Notes: generated by a model from the sequence alone, not told the origin. A stretch of DNA of 64,000 nucleotides from Marinomonas arctica (GCF_003259225.1 NZ_QHJF01000001.1:170926-234925), one strand, 5' to 3'. Positions 1 through 10,119 are shown, counted from the stretch's first letter. Numbers and translations: made by a program.

Positions 1-1
1 T

Positions 2-685
2 GATATTGTCATTTTAGACTCCGGCAGTGAGGACAATACTCGAGAAATTGCAGAAAAATACACAGAACATTTTTATTTGAAATCAAACTGGCAAGGGTTT
101 GGTTTACAACGACAAGCCGCTCAACAATATGTAAAAACAGACTATGTATTATGGATTGATGCCGATGAAATCGTTACTGAAGAGCTTAAAAACAGCATTT
201 TAAAAGCCCTTAGTGATAACAAGACACAAACGGCCTATAGCATTAATCGTAAAAGCTGGGTATTTGGGCGCTTTATTGAGCACTCTGGCTGGTATCCGGA
301 TCGCGTCACTCGGCTTTATAAAGTCAGTGAAGGTCATTACTCAGACGATTTAGTACATGAAAAGGTACTGTTAGCAAAGGACGTGAAGCTCGAATCGTTA
401 AAAGGTGATTTAACACATTACACTTACGATGATCTGCAGCACTACTTAGTTAAATCGGCCTCTTATGCAAAACTATCAGCAGATCAAAAGGAAAAACGTG
501 GCAAAAAAACATCGCTAAGCAATGCTACGCTACATGCTTTTGCCTGCTTCGTAAAAATGTATTTAATAAAGCGTGGATTTTTGGATGGAAAGCAAGGATT
601 TCTTCTCGCGGTATTGTCGGCGCACTCCACTTTTGTGAAATACGCCGACCTATGGATACGCTCTCAACCTAAGCGCCCCAGTTAA
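2..685 (+). CDS. Glycosyltransferase family 2, WaaE/KdtX-like (5' end outside window)
   Basis: The frame is open from the first bases of the window, so the N-terminus (probably about 30 residues) is missing; 227 residues are visible. The visible part begins in the GT-A nucleotide-sugar fold with DSGSEDNT, followed by the acidic metal-binding stretch WIDADE. The C-terminal part ends in KYADLWIRS, as in lipopolysaccharide core glucosyltransferases of the WaaE/KdtX group. Such enzymes transfer a sugar to the inner core on the cytoplasmic face of the inner membrane. A TTG at 77 could be mistaken for a start, but the conserved motif lies upstream of it. The gene converges on the GT4 gene with 3 nt between stops, inside a glycan cluster. 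The family is certain; the acceptor is inferred. Confidence 0.85.
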   Translation, partial: DIVILDSGSEDNTREIAEKYTEHFYLKSNWQGFGLQRQAAQQYVKTDYVLWIDADEIVTEELKNSILKALSDNKTQTAYSINRKSWVFGRFIEHSGWYPDRVTRLYKVSEGHYSDDLVHEKVLLAKDVKLESLKGDLTHYTYDDLQHYLVKSASYAKLSADQKEKRGKKTSLSNATLHAFACFVKMYLIKRGFLDGKQGFLLAVLSAHSTFVKYADLWIRSQPKRPS

Positions 686-688
686 CTA

Positions 689-1792
689 TCAGCAAGTCCG
701 ATATATTTCTAACAAGGTATCAACGTGCTTTTTCTGATCAAAAAAATCACAAGCACGTTTTCTTGCCAAAAGAGACAAACGCTCTCTTTCATCAGCATTA
801 GAGCTAAGGTTGTCTATCGCATGAGCAAAGGCCTCAGTATCAAATGGATCGACAACCACACCAGTATCTTCCAAAAGCTCAGGAATCGCACCATGACTTG
901 AACCAACAATCGCTTTTCTCGCTGCCATGGCTTCAATAACCGTCAACCCAAAGGCTTCATTGTGCGAAGGGATCACTACGATATCAACGGTCTTCAACAA
1001 AAGATCAGGCTTGTTAGTGAAACCATAAAACGTCACTTTGTCTTGCAAATCGTTTTCGATCACATAAGACTCAAGCATCCGCACATATTCAGTAGATCCG
1101 CCCGTTTCAGCAGTAAGCCCACCAACAATGATTAGGTGCGCTTGACTTAATCTTAGCTGTTTAAATGCCTTCAATAGCTCTAAATGCCCTTTACCATTGG
1201 ATAAACGCCCAACAATACCGATCAAAATGGCATCTAGAGGAAGAGATAACTCAGCTTTTAAATTAAACTCAATGTCTTCAATATCAGCAATTTCGGTTCC
1301 ATACCACAATCTTTTTATTTTACTTTCTGGCATAGGGAGGGCTTTAACATTTCTCGCACGAGTAAAATTGCTAATGGATAAAACCAAGTCGACATTTCGA
1401 TATATAAAACGATGATAAAAGTCTCTTTTTGATCGCTTAGCCCCCATGTGATCTGTATAAATCAGTTTAAAACCACACAATTTTTTTAATAAAACAGCAA
1501 GCGTCAAATCACTAGATTTGTGACAGTGAACAACATCAATTTCGCGCTGCTTAATCCACTGGGCAATACTAAACAGTTTTCGATAACCTTCACCGCGGCT
1601 CGCTAACGATAAAGTACTATCAAATGTTTCAACCATACGAGCATTCGTTGGCGTTCCAGCTTGCCCTATACCATAAACATGACAACCCTGAGACATCATG
1701 GTCGCCCCGACTCGCATAGGGTACATCTCCAACCCACCAAAACCAGTTGAAAGGCAAATATGCAGCACATTCATCTTATTAGACATTTTCAA
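689..1792 (-). CDS. Glycosyltransferase family 4 (GT-B fold)
   Basis: A 367-residue retaining glycosyltransferase of the GT4 type. The N-terminal Rossmann half carries the glycine-rich acceptor loop GFGGLEMYP. The C-terminal half has GIVGRLSNGKGHLELLKAF and the nucleotide-sugar-binding EX7E motif (E279 to E287 in NEAFGLTVIEAMA). It probably adds a hexose to lipopolysaccharide core or a surface glycan in the cytoplasm. It follows the GT9 gene by 13 nt on the same strand, so the two are likely co-transcribed. The chosen start is TTG, because AAGGAA lies 5 nt upstream; the ATG two codons later would be about 11 nt from it. Donor and acceptor cannot be told from sequence. Confidence 0.88.
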   Translation of the reverse strand: MKMSNKMNVLHICLSTGFGGLEMYPMRVGATMMSQGCHVYGIGQAGTPTNARMVETFDSTLSLASRGEGYRKLFSIAQWIKQREIDVVHCHKSSDLTLAVLLKKLCGFKLIYTDHMGAKRSKRDFYHRFIYRNVDLVLSISNFTRARNVKALPMPESKIKRLWYGTEIADIEDIEFNLKAELSLPLDAILIGIVGRLSNGKGHLELLKAFKQLRLSQAHLIIVGGLTAETGGSTEYVRMLESYVIENDLQDKVTFYGFTNKPDLLLKTVDIVVIPSHNEAFGLTVIEAMAARKAIVGSSHGAIPELLEDTGVVVDPFDTEAFAHAIDNLSSNADERERLSLLARKRACDFFDQKKHVDTLLEIYRTC

Positions 1793-1805
1793 TGTATTTC
1801 CTTGA

Positions 1806-2822
1806 TTAGAGATTCATATACCAAACTTTTATTTCTTCAAACACACTGGTCACATCAAGATCTGTCAAAGATGAATTTGGATCACTCGTGGTAAACGGCA
1901 ACCAACGACCTTCTGTATTAAGCGTTTTCCAGCGTAAAGGTTTAGAAGAACGCTTATTAGGATAAAAACCAATAGTTGGTACATCTATCGCGCCAGCAAT
2001 ATGTAATGGCCCTGTTGACCCAGCAACAAACAAAGCAGCAGTGGCAATAGAACACATAAAATCAGCAATTCCATCATTCTTATCATACAAGCTTACATGG
2101 CCAATCAAGCCTTGCAATGCTTCAACTAAAGCTTGAGAAACAGGTGCTTCACCGGGACCGGCAGTAATCACAAAATGAAAATGGTCGAGCCCGTCTAAAA
2201 AAATAATCAATTTCACCCATTGAGCTTGCGTAAGCGTATTAGATGATCCACCAGTCACTGGATGAATAAAGCACAACTTACGATCAACGCTAACACCAAT
2301 GGCATCAAGTTTATGTAACTGCTTAGTTAAATCCTCTGATGCATAAGAAAACATCGGTGAGATGGCTTTTTGAACTTTCCCTCCCAACAATTCAATAAAA
2401 TAGTGAGCAAGGTCTACATTGTATTCAAATTCGGGTTTAAGTGACTTTGAACGACGCTGACTCAATCTGTGAGTATATAAAAACTGCACCCACTTCGTGG
2501 CCGGAGCAACTCTCATCGGTATCTTCGCTTGCCGAACCAAGGTGGCATTATAAGCATCTGAAAACAAACAAATCACTGCATCAAAATTATGATTTTTAAG
2601 CTCTGTAACTAAGGCTTTTTTGTTTTTGGGGTCCTTAGGATCAATAATAATGTCATCAATCCATGCGAAAGCTTGGGCTATCTCTTTTGTGTAATCAGGT
2701 ACTAAAGCAATCAACGTAGCATTAGGAAAGGCACTCTTTATAGCTTGTATTGCCGGTAAAGCAAGGACAAAATCGCCAATTTTATCGTTACGCACTACTA
2801 AAATCTTATTCACTTCCGACAT
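1806..2822 (-). CDS. Glycosyltransferase family 9 (heptosyltransferase-like)
   Basis: A GT9 protein of about 338 residues. Typical features are the N-terminal NDKIGDFVLALPAIQAIK acceptor loop, a central HPVTGGSSN segment and the donor-site region GSTGPLHIAGAIDVPTIGF. Family members add ADP-heptose or related sugars to lipid A-core. The ATG at 2822 is preferred over the one at 2840 because AGGAAA sits 7 nt before it, while the upstream ATG has no clear ribosome binding site. It is first in a two-gene unit with the GT4 gene. It is more likely an additional core heptosyltransferase than WaaC or WaaF, but rank is not resolved. Confidence 0.85.
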   Translation of the reverse strand: MSEVNKILVVRNDKIGDFVLALPAIQAIKSAFPNATLIALVPDYTKEIAQAFAWIDDIIIDPKDPKNKKALVTELKNHNFDAVICLFSDAYNATLVRQAKIPMRVAPATKWVQFLYTHRLSQRRSKSLKPEFEYNVDLAHYFIELLGGKVQKAISPMFSYASEDLTKQLHKLDAIGVSVDRKLCFIHPVTGGSSNTLTQAQWVKLIIFLDGLDHFHFVITAGPGEAPVSQALVEALQGLIGHVSLYDKNDGIADFMCSIATAALFVAGSTGPLHIAGAIDVPTIGFYPNKRSSKPLRWKTLNTEGRWLPFTTSDPNSSLTDLDVTSVFEEIKVWYMNL

Positions 2823-3061
2823 AAACAAATTTCCTGACATTAAGCTCTTGGCATTTGCCTAATAATGGCCTATTAATGAGTAACCATATTAGCAAGGTTT
2901 ACGCTTTCACTATAAAAAAATAAGAGCTAAATCGAGTAATTAATGCTCTGCAGACAAAATCACACATATTTTAAGTAGGTTCTTTAGCGCTTTCAATAAA
3001 AAGTGTAGCCAAAACCCTCTAAGCCACACTAGTCTATTAAAGAAACAACAAGGAGTTCCAC

Positions 3062-3379
3062 ATGAAATTTGAACTGGTCGATCGTCAAGGCTACATCCCT
3101 GATCTCAACTATGGCGCGGCAGGACAAGAGCTTGCCTGCTTTATTCCCAGCGATTATCCGTTTGAGCAAGTCAATTACAATAATGGAGAAGGTGAAGCGA
3201 TTATAGACAAGCACACCTGGTACTTTTTCTTTACCCAAGAAGGCATTGGCATCAAATTAATGGACGGCATTGTCACACTAAAAGAAGCAGAACATTTTTT
3301 GCACGCCATTAAGTCACACATCTGGGGGGAAACACACCAACAAGTGCAAATTTTTATGGCTGGCGCAACACCAAACTAA
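3062..3379 (+). CDS. Small hypothetical protein
   Basis: I do not recognise this 105-residue protein. It starts at an ATG with a strong ribosome binding site (AAGGAG, 6 nt upstream) and ends just before a clear terminator, so it looks like a real single-gene unit. It is soluble and mildly acidic, with no signal peptide or membrane segment. Notable features are an aromatic cluster (HTWYFFF) near residue 60 and a C-terminal half that reads as an amphipathic helix (LKEAEHFLHAIKSH). An overlapping minus-strand frame at 3029-3238 is judged a shadow. Confidence 0.7.
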   Translation: MKFELVDRQGYIPDLNYGAAGQELACFIPSDYPFEQVNYNNGEGEAIIDKHTWYFFFTQEGIGIKLMDGIVTLKEAEHFLHAIKSHIWGETHQQVQIFMAGATPN

Positions 3380-3400
3380 GCTTAATAACCTTATAAACCA

Positions 3401-3432
3401 CTTAGCCTCTATTCGATAGAGGCTAAGTTTTG
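3401..3432 (+). terminator. Intrinsic terminator of the small hypothetical gene
   Basis: Perfect 12-bp stem CTTAGCCTCTAT / ATAGAGGCTAAG with a TCG loop, followed by TTTTG. It lies between convergent genes; on the minus strand the following bases are less T-rich, so it mainly serves the plus-strand gene. Confidence 0.85.
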
Positions 3433-3438
3433 TTCGTA

Positions 3439-4275
3439 TCAAGTCGCTAACGCTCTCAGCATTCTCTTAGACCATTGGCTCCATGATCCCACGTACACTT
3501 GTTTTGCTTCTATACCCGCATGATTTAAAGCCAAAACATTGTGGCAAGCCGTGACACCGGATCCACAATAATACACATAAGCATCACCATTATCAGACAG
3601 CCAATCTTGCCACTCAACATGCAACTGCTCAGCGGGTTTAAAGTACCCCTCAGGGTCTAAATTATCGGAGAAAGGACGGTTGATCGCACCTGGAATATGG
3701 CCCGCAACAGGGTCTATCGTTTCATTTTCGCCATTAAATCGATCTGCTGCCCGCGCGTCCACTAACTGAAATTGATTGGTTTCAAAGTTTTCCACAATGG
3801 CTTGCTCACTAATAGCCCAAGGAAATGACACCTTTATTTGAGTTGATGTTGGCGTGGCAATACTGGGGGTCACAGAGACGTCTTTGCATTGTTTGCACCA
3901 TGCTGGAAAGCCACCATTCAAAACGCGAACATTCACATTTTGCTGACTGAGCATCCACCAAGCACGAGCGGCAATGGCGCCTCCCATATCATCATAAACG
4001 ATGACTTGAGAATTCATATCAATACCCCAATTTTGCAACTGCTTAGAAAAAACCATTTCCTCTGGCAAAGGATGCCGGCCAGTCAACGCGGTTTCTGGCG
4101 AAGCCAACTCATGATGGACATCCACAAAAATAGCACCGGGAATGTGACCCTTGTCGTACTCTGACCTACCCTTGGAGTGATCGGTCAAATAAAACCGACA
4201 ATCTAAAACAACCACATCTGGCAGCCCAAGCAGTATGGCCAGTTCATTTGTATTTATTAACGTTTTTAATAACAC
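3439..4275 (-). CDS. sseA: 3-mercaptopyruvate sulfurtransferase (two-domain rhodanese)
   Basis: A 278-residue protein with two tandem rhodanese domains. The first contains DCRFYLTD and DKGHIPGAIFVD and lacks a catalytic cysteine. The second carries the active-site loop CGSGVTA with Cys237. CG-S-GV-(T/S)-A is the signature of mercaptopyruvate sulfurtransferases, as opposed to the CRxGx[RT] loop of thiosulfate sulfurtransferases. It would move sulfur from 3-mercaptopyruvate to cyanide or thiol acceptors in the cytoplasm. Length is normal for SseA. It is divergent from tlyA with about 120 nt between starts. Confidence 0.9.
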   Translation of the reverse strand: MLLKTLINTNELAILLGLPDVVVLDCRFYLTDHSKGRSEYDKGHIPGAIFVDVHHELASPETALTGRHPLPEEMVFSKQLQNWGIDMNSQVIVYDDMGGAIAARAWWMLSQQNVNVRVLNGGFPAWCKQCKDVSVTPSIATPTSTQIKVSFPWAISEQAIVENFETNQFQLVDARAADRFNGENETIDPVAGHIPGAINRPFSDNLDPEGYFKPAEQLHVEWQDWLSDNGDAYVYYCGSGVTACHNVLALNHAGIEAKQVYVGSWSQWSKRMLRALAT

Positions 4276-4397
4276 AGGCTTTTCCTCAGACAGTCATCCA
4301 CGGTCATAAAACAGACCTTTTCTATTGGTTTAAATCTACTTTGATTCTGTAATTTTTGCTAATATTCACGACCGTTATCTTACTATTGAGTGTTTCT

Positions 4398-5156
4398 ATG
4401 TTACGTATCGACCTAATTCTCACGGAGCAAGGCCTGGCCAAATCACGCTCACAGGCACAAACCTTTATCAGTGAAGGACGAGTATCATACAAACAAAACG
4501 CACAGTGGATAAAAGTCACCAAACCTAGCTTAAAACTCTCCTCGGATATCGAACTTAGCCTTACTGAGGATGAAGCCGATAAGTATGTCTCACGCGGGGC
4601 ATTAAAGCTTGAAGGCGCTTTATTGCACACTCAATTAAACATCGAAGGCTTTCATGTCCTAGATATCGGCCAATCTACCGGAGGCTTTAGTGACTGCGCT
4701 ATTCAACACGGCGCGGCAAAAGTGGTCGGAGTTGAAGTGGGTCACGACCAATTAGACCCTAGACTGCGCCATCATCAAAAAATTGTCTGCTTAGAAGGCA
4801 TCAATGCACGTGACTTGTCAGCAGCAGATTTACAGGGACACTTTCCTCAAAAGGGTTTTGATCTTGCTGTCATGGACGTCTCTTTTATCTCACAAACTAA
4901 GATTCTGCCTCAGTTGCCAAATTTACTGACTAAAAATGGCCATATTATTACTCTAGTAAAGCCACAATTTGAGGTAGGAAAAGAATTTATTGGTAAAGGG
5001 GGAATCGTCAAAAACAAACCCCGTGTCGATCAGCTTGAACACGACATGAAAGCCTTTATTACATCGCTCGGTTTTGAAGTGAAATGCTATATTGAAAGCC
5101 CAATAAAAGGCGGGGATGGCAACCAAGAATTTTTACTCTGGGCGATAAAAGTATAA
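4398..5156 (+). CDS. tlyA: TlyA family RNA methyltransferase
   Basis: A 252-residue protein with an N-terminal S4 RNA-binding domain (about residues 3-60, RIDLILTEQGLAKSRSQA) and a FtsJ-type methyltransferase domain with the S-adenosylmethionine loop DIGQSTGGFSD. TlyA proteins 2'-O-methylate cytidines of rRNA; many are still labelled haemolysin. The frame is open 14 codons further upstream, but that extension is hydrophobic and not part of the fold, and the ATG at 4398 has TTGAG 7 nt upstream and matches the usual family start. It ends 4 nt before the convergent MATE gene. Confidence 0.9.
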   Translation: MLRIDLILTEQGLAKSRSQAQTFISEGRVSYKQNAQWIKVTKPSLKLSSDIELSLTEDEADKYVSRGALKLEGALLHTQLNIEGFHVLDIGQSTGGFSDCAIQHGAAKVVGVEVGHDQLDPRLRHHQKIVCLEGINARDLSAADLQGHFPQKGFDLAVMDVSFISQTKILPQLPNLLTKNGHIITLVKPQFEVGKEFIGKGGIVKNKPRVDQLEHDMKAFITSLGFEVKCYIESPIKGGDGNQEFLLWAIKV

Positions 5157-5160
5157 CGGG

Positions 5161-6540
5161 TCAAATAATCTCATCGAAGCTAAGATGATTACTTGGTAGG
5201 ATTTCTTTAGCTTCCTTCTCTTCTAGCTCAGTGATGTAATTTCTTGCCATATAGAAACCCAAACAGCCAAAAATCACCGAACCAATAGCTTGTCCAAACA
5301 ATATTCCCTCTGCTCCCATAAAAAGAGAAAACACCGTAATAAGCGGCCAAGTTCCAAGCGTCGCGCGTCCGAAGTTCAGTAACGTACTATTTAAGGGCTT
5401 ACCCAAATTATTAAACACCGCAATGGCAATAAACAACAAACTTTGAAAGAAAAAACTAAAGGAAACAAAGGTCGCAAAAAAACGAATAATATCAGCGCTG
5501 CCTTGTGTGGCATTGAAAGTGGCCACCAGCCAATCCTGCATCTGATACAACACAACACACAACAACAAACAGTAACCAAAAGCATAAACGACAGCGCTAC
5601 TAATCGTACTGTGCATTCGATCAAACCGACCTGCACCGTAATTTTGCCCTAATATCGGCCCGACCGCCCCAGATAAAGCAAACACCCCGCCAAAGACAAC
5701 GGGAATAATACGTCCTATCACTGCCACAGCGGCCACCGCATCATCGCCAAATGACGAGGTATGCTCCATGACAATCGCGTTTGCTAGCGGAGACGACATA
5801 TTGGTTAACATCGCAGGAACGGCAATCACAGAAATGGACCTCACATCCTTAAAAAAGTCTATAAGGTCGAATTCACCCAACATTTTATGGATATAAACGA
5901 CACCGTAATAAGACACGGCCACCATGGAAAAGCGCGCAATCAACGAGGCAATAGCAGCACCTTGCACCCCTAATCCAAAAGCAAAAATAAAGATAGGATC
6001 TAACACGGCATTGACCAGCCCACCCACTAGTGTAGCGTACATCGCACGACGCGCATCCCCTAAGGCACGCATGATTCCAGACCCTATCATGCCAATCATG
6101 ACGGCAGGCATACCGATCACTAAAATCTGCAAATAGTCTGTCGCTAAGTCAAGAGTTCGACCCGTCGCACCAATGTACAACAAAATATGAGGAATATTTG
6201 ACCATAAAAGCCAGACAACACCTGACGAAAACAGGATACCAAACGCCAATACATTAACGGCTCGACGCTTAGCTAATTCGATATTTCCTTCACCGATGGC
6301 TTTTGATACCAATGCGGTCGCCGAAATCGACACAGCAATGCTCAAGGAAATGGTAAAAAACATGATGGTACTGGCAAACCCCACTGCCGCCACCGCTTCT
6401 TTCTCTCCCAACATAGAAAGAAACAGCATATCGACAAGGTCTACCAAAAACATACACATCAAGCCTAACGCGCCAGTAACAGACATGCTAACCACATGCT
6501 TAAACGTTGAACCTTGCGTAAGCTTTGCCGGACCAGGCAT
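5161..6540 (-). CDS. MATE family multidrug/toxin efflux transporter
   Basis: A 459-residue integral membrane protein with about 12 predicted transmembrane segments in two related halves. Typical family features are the N-terminal MSVTGALGLMCMFLVDLVDM segment and the second-half GPILGQNYGAGRFDRM motif. MATE carriers expel cationic drugs or metabolites in exchange for Na+ or H+ across the inner membrane. The start has GGGGAAA just upstream. It lies downstream of lon on the same strand but is separated from it by a terminator, so it probably has its own promoter. The substrate is not deducible. Confidence 0.9.
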   Translation of the reverse strand: MPGPAKLTQGSTFKHVVSMSVTGALGLMCMFLVDLVDMLFLSMLGEKEAVAAVGFASTIMFFTISLSIAVSISATALVSKAIGEGNIELAKRRAVNVLAFGILFSSGVVWLLWSNIPHILLYIGATGRTLDLATDYLQILVIGMPAVMIGMIGSGIMRALGDARRAMYATLVGGLVNAVLDPIFIFAFGLGVQGAAIASLIARFSMVAVSYYGVVYIHKMLGEFDLIDFFKDVRSISVIAVPAMLTNMSSPLANAIVMEHTSSFGDDAVAAVAVIGRIIPVVFGGVFALSGAVGPILGQNYGAGRFDRMHSTISSAVVYAFGYCLLLCVVLYQMQDWLVATFNATQGSADIIRFFATFVSFSFFFQSLLFIAIAVFNNLGKPLNSTLLNFGRATLGTWPLITVFSLFMGAEGILFGQAIGSVIFGCLGFYMARNYITELEEKEAKEILPSNHLSFDEII

Positions 6541-6610
6541 TCGTTTCCCCTAAAAATGGCGTATCCACTATGCAACATCACAAAAGCAACGCCAAACGAT
6601 ACGACAAATA

Positions 6611-6644
6611 ATAAAAAACCGGACAAGCACCCGCTCGTCCGGTT
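6611..6644 (-). terminator. Intrinsic terminator of lon
   Basis: On the minus strand, an 8-bp outer stem AACCGGAC / GTCCGGTT with an AGC/GCT inner extension is followed by TTTTTATTAT. It sits just past the lon stop codon. Confidence 0.8.
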
Positions 6645-6696
6645 CCATATTTTCTCATGTATGAGGTTTTGAGAAAATGCTTACTTTGTGAATAAC

Positions 6697-9135
6697 TTAA
6701 TGAAGATGATTATTTGAGCGATTAAAAACGATCTTTTCAACATCAGCAAAACGCTCGGCAAAATGCACCGTCATACCGTCTTTAACGGATTCAGGCAGCT
6801 CCTCAAAATCACGACGATTCGGCTCAGGCAAAATCACTTCACTAATTTTACTGCGTTTTGCGGCAATGATTTTTTCACGAATACCGCCAACAGCGAGCAC
6901 TTGACCCGTTAAAGTAAGCTCACCTGTCATCGCCAATCCTCGACGCACGGGTTCGCCTTTGGCCAAAGATAGCAAAGCTGTCGCCATCGAAATACCCGCG
7001 CTTGGGCCGTCTTTTGGCGTTGCCCCTTCAGGCACATGCAGATGCACAAGGCTCTTATCAAAAAACTCAGGGGCTTTTTGATAACTCTTCGTATGAGAAA
7101 ATACGTACGAATAAGCAATTTCGGCGGATTCCTTCATCACATCACCCAGCTTGCCTGTGAGTTTCAAGCCTCGCGTTAATTCATGTACCTTGTTGGCTTC
7201 AATCGGTAACGTCGCTCCCCCCATGGAAGTCCAGGCTAAACCTGTCACCACGCCTACCCCTTGCAAGGTTTTCTCAGGTCTAAAATATGGCATTCCCAAC
7301 AGCGTTTCGACATCTTTCACGCCGATATTAATACGCTCTTTTTCGCCCGTCATCAGCTCGACCACGCATTTACGCAATACCTTTTGCAGCAATTTATCTA
7401 AGCCTCGAACACCTGCTTCACGGGCATAATGCTCGATAATATGGCGCAAGGCCGCATCGGTAATGTTTAACTGCTTTTTAAGCAGCTTGTTTTTCTTTAG
7501 CAATTTTGGCCATAAATGCTGCTTGGCAATCGCCAGTTTTTCATCGCCTATATAACCAGACAAGCGAATAACATCCATTCGATCCAATAAAGGAGGTGGA
7601 ATGGTGTCAAGCTGGTTAGCGGTACATATAAACAAGGCTTTCGACAAATCGATACGCATATCTAAATAATGATCTAAGAACTCACTATTTTGCTCAGGGT
7701 CCAACGCTTCTAATAAAGAAGAAGCCGGATCGCCTTGAAAAGAAGAGCCAATCTTGTCGATCTCATCCAACATGATGACAGGGTTTTCAACCTCCACATC
7801 CTTCAGGGCTTGTACAAACTTGCCTGGCAATGCGCCTATATAGGTGCGTCGATGACCTTTTATCTCCGCTTCGTCTCTCATGCCACCAAGACTAAAACGA
7901 TAAAACTTACGATTCAACGACTCAGCGATCGATTTACCAATTGACGTTTTACCAACCCCTGGAGGGCCCACTAACAACAAAATAGAGCCGCCCATTTCAC
8001 CGCGATGCGCACCAAGAGCTAAGAACTCTACAATGCGATCCTTTATATCCCCTAGACCCGCATGATGAGACTCAAGTACATCACGGGCTAAGGCAATGTC
8101 TAGGTTATCTTTTGAATGCACACCCCAAGGTAAGGCTGTTGCCCAATCTAAATAATTACGCGTCACACCGTATTCAGGCGAACCGGTTTCAAGAATACTC
8201 AGCTTATGCAGCTCTTCTTGAATCTTATCATTCACGGCTTTCGATAAGGTTTTTCCTTCCAATCGAGCCTGAAATGTTTCCACATCTGAGGTGCGATCAT
8301 CTTTCGAAATGCCTAACTCTTTCTGAATGACTTTCAACTGCTCTTTTAGAAAAAAGTCTCGTTGATGCTTACTAATCTTATCGTTCACTTCAGCGCTTAT
8401 TTCGTTCTGAAGACGCGCAATTTCTAACTCTTTTCTTAGCAGTGTCAGAGACAAATGCATACGAGCAGGAATAGATATGGTCGCTAACACATCATACAAG
8501 TCTTCCGCTTCTGCCGAGGTAATCGACGCGGCAAAATCCGCCAATAACCCCGATTCATTAAACGAGAATCGTCCCAAATATTGTCGTAGATCCTCACTAA
8601 ACAATGGATTCAAACGAATCAGCTGCTTAATCGCATCCAGTATGGCAATAGAATAAGCCTTCGACTCGTCATCGTTTGACTTCACATCATTGATATAACG
8701 CACACGGGCAAGATAAGGCGCTTCTTCACTCAGCCATTCAATCACCTCAAACCGTTTCACGCCTTGTGCCAAAAACGTTAATTTATCATTTTGCTTCTCT
8801 GCTCTATGGACTCTAGCGACGCAACCTATCGCTCGAAACTCGTCAACAGAAGGCGTTTTTTTGGCTTTTTTGTCAGCATAGACCAAACCCACAGCAGCCT
8901 GAGGATGCTCCGCAATACGTTCTAATGTGTTTTCCCACTGCTCTGCATCAACCATAACCGGCTGAACTTGCGCCGGAAAAAAAGGACGACTTGAAATAGG
9001 TAAAATAAAAAGTGTGTCAGGCAACACATCATCAGGAAGTGCAAGACCTCGTGGATCACTGATCACCACACTCTCCTCTTCTGATATGACTTCATTTCCT
9101 TCTTGTGCATCTGAATATTGTTCGTCATCGTTCAT
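6697..9135 (-). CDS. lon: ATP-dependent Lon protease (LonA type, solitary)
   Basis: An 812-residue AAA+ serine protease. After an acidic N-terminal tail of about 30 residues come the LAN substrate-binding domain (about 40-240), a coiled region, and the ATPase with Walker A GPPGVGKT (390-397) and Walker B VIMLDEIDKIG (about 453-463). The protease domain carries the catalytic dyad Ser712 in PKDGPSAG and Lys755 in GGIREK. It degrades misfolded and regulatory proteins in the cytoplasm. The usual clpP-clpX-lon-hupB context is absent; the neighbours are a MATE pump and upp. It may therefore be a second Lon of the kind called AsrA in Pseudomonas rather than the main housekeeping copy. That point is inference; the enzyme family is certain. 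Confidence 0.95.
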   Translation of the reverse strand: MNDDEQYSDAQEGNEVISEEESVVISDPRGLALPDDVLPDTLFILPISSRPFFPAQVQPVMVDAEQWENTLERIAEHPQAAVGLVYADKKAKKTPSVDEFRAIGCVARVHRAEKQNDKLTFLAQGVKRFEVIEWLSEEAPYLARVRYINDVKSNDDESKAYSIAILDAIKQLIRLNPLFSEDLRQYLGRFSFNESGLLADFAASITSAEAEDLYDVLATISIPARMHLSLTLLRKELEIARLQNEISAEVNDKISKHQRDFFLKEQLKVIQKELGISKDDRTSDVETFQARLEGKTLSKAVNDKIQEELHKLSILETGSPEYGVTRNYLDWATALPWGVHSKDNLDIALARDVLESHHAGLGDIKDRIVEFLALGAHRGEMGGSILLLVGPPGVGKTSIGKSIAESLNRKFYRFSLGGMRDEAEIKGHRRTYIGALPGKFVQALKDVEVENPVIMLDEIDKIGSSFQGDPASSLLEALDPEQNSEFLDHYLDMRIDLSKALFICTANQLDTIPPPLLDRMDVIRLSGYIGDEKLAIAKQHLWPKLLKKNKLLKKQLNITDAALRHIIEHYAREAGVRGLDKLLQKVLRKCVVELMTGEKERINIGVKDVETLLGMPYFRPEKTLQGVGVVTGLAWTSMGGATLPIEANKVHELTRGLKLTGKLGDVMKESAEIAYSYVFSHTKSYQKAPEFFDKSLVHLHVPEGATPKDGPSAGISMATALLSLAKGEPVRRGLAMTGELTLTGQVLAVGGIREKIIAAKRSKISEVILPEPNRRDFEELPESVKDGMTVHFAERFADVEKIVFNRSNNHLH

Positions 9136-9402
9136 ACTATATTTCTCAATGAATCTAAAGGTTCAAACTTCAAAAATAGACATTCGCTACTTCTTACTGG
9201 TTATTCCATATGTAATGACAATATTTCTGAAAACAACACCACCCCTCACTTTTCCCAATCCTTACTTACTTCACCAATAACTAACCGTACAGACAGGATT
9301 AGTTATTTGGTCAATACCAACTTAGTGTTATTATAGCCGCCATGACTTACACACAACTCGATCAATCTCACACTTCCAAAGTGATCAAAAAAGGAAAGGC
9401 TA

Positions 9403-10059
9403 ATGACCCGCGATGAACTCCTTAAGGCTTACAACGATATATTTGTGATCAAACACCCTTTTGTGAAGCACAAACTCACTAGTCTTCGCGACAAAAACAC
9501 CAGCACACGTGAATTCCGAATGCTGGTAGAAGAACTCGGCACACTAATAGGCTACGAAGCAACACGCGATTTAGAAACGACTGACGTTGAAATAGAAACC
9601 CCTCTTGAAAAAGCCATGTGCCCAGTTTTAAAAGGTAAAAAGCTTTGTATCGTTACCATCATGAGAGCAGGAAACGGCTTGGCTGAGGGGGTATTGAAAC
9701 TGTCGCCTTCCGCTCGAGTTGGACACGTTGGCTTGTATCGTGACCCAGAAACGAAACAACCAGTTGAATACTATCTAAAAATGCCACATTCCGTTAACGA
9801 ACGTACCATTATTGTGGTCGACCCTATGCTCGCAACCGGTAACTCTGCGATCATGGCAATCGAAAAAATGAAAGCGATGGGCGCCACTGACATTCGTTTT
9901 ATCTGTTTGTTTGCAGCACCTGAAGGGATTCAAGCGTTTAAAGCGGCACACCCTGATGTGGCTATGTACATAGGCTCTATCGATCGTGGCCTTGATGAAC
10001 ATGCTTATATTCGTCCAGGTGTTGGTGATGCAGGCGACCGCATTTACGGCACGCGTTAA
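9403..10059 (+). CDS. upp: Uracil phosphoribosyltransferase
   Basis: A 218-residue type I phosphoribosyltransferase that makes UMP from uracil and PRPP in pyrimidine salvage. Seen in sequence are the PRPP loop [12 protein letters not shown], the conserved [11 protein letters not shown] and the C-terminal uracil-binding region [16 protein letters not shown]. The length is close to that of other bacterial Upp proteins, with a somewhat longer C-terminal half. The start has AAAGGAAAGG just upstream. It is divergent from lon, with a 267-nt gap that must hold both promoters, and is monocistronic with a hairpin following the stop. Confidence 0.95.
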   Translation: MTRDELLKAYNDIFVIKHPFVKHKLTSLRDKNTSTREFRMLVEELGTLIGYEATRDLETTDVEIETPLEKAMCPVLKGKKLCIVTIMRAGNGLAEGVLKLSPSARVGHVGLYRDPETKQPVEYYLKMPHSVNERTIIVVDPMLATGNSAIMAIEKMKAMGATDIRFICLFAAPEGIQAFKAAHPDVAMYIGSIDRGLDEHAYIRPGVGDAGDRIYGTR

Positions 10060-10082
10060 TCGTTAGCAACCAATATAAAACA

Positions 10083-10119
10083 ATAAGCCGCCTTATTGAT
10101 CTAAAAATAGGCGGCTTAT
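10083..10119 (+). terminator. Terminator hairpin after upp
   Basis: An 11-bp stem ATAAGCCGCCT / AGGCGGCTTAT with an AT-rich loop. The downstream tract is only ATATTATGTT, so termination strength is uncertain. Confidence 0.65.
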
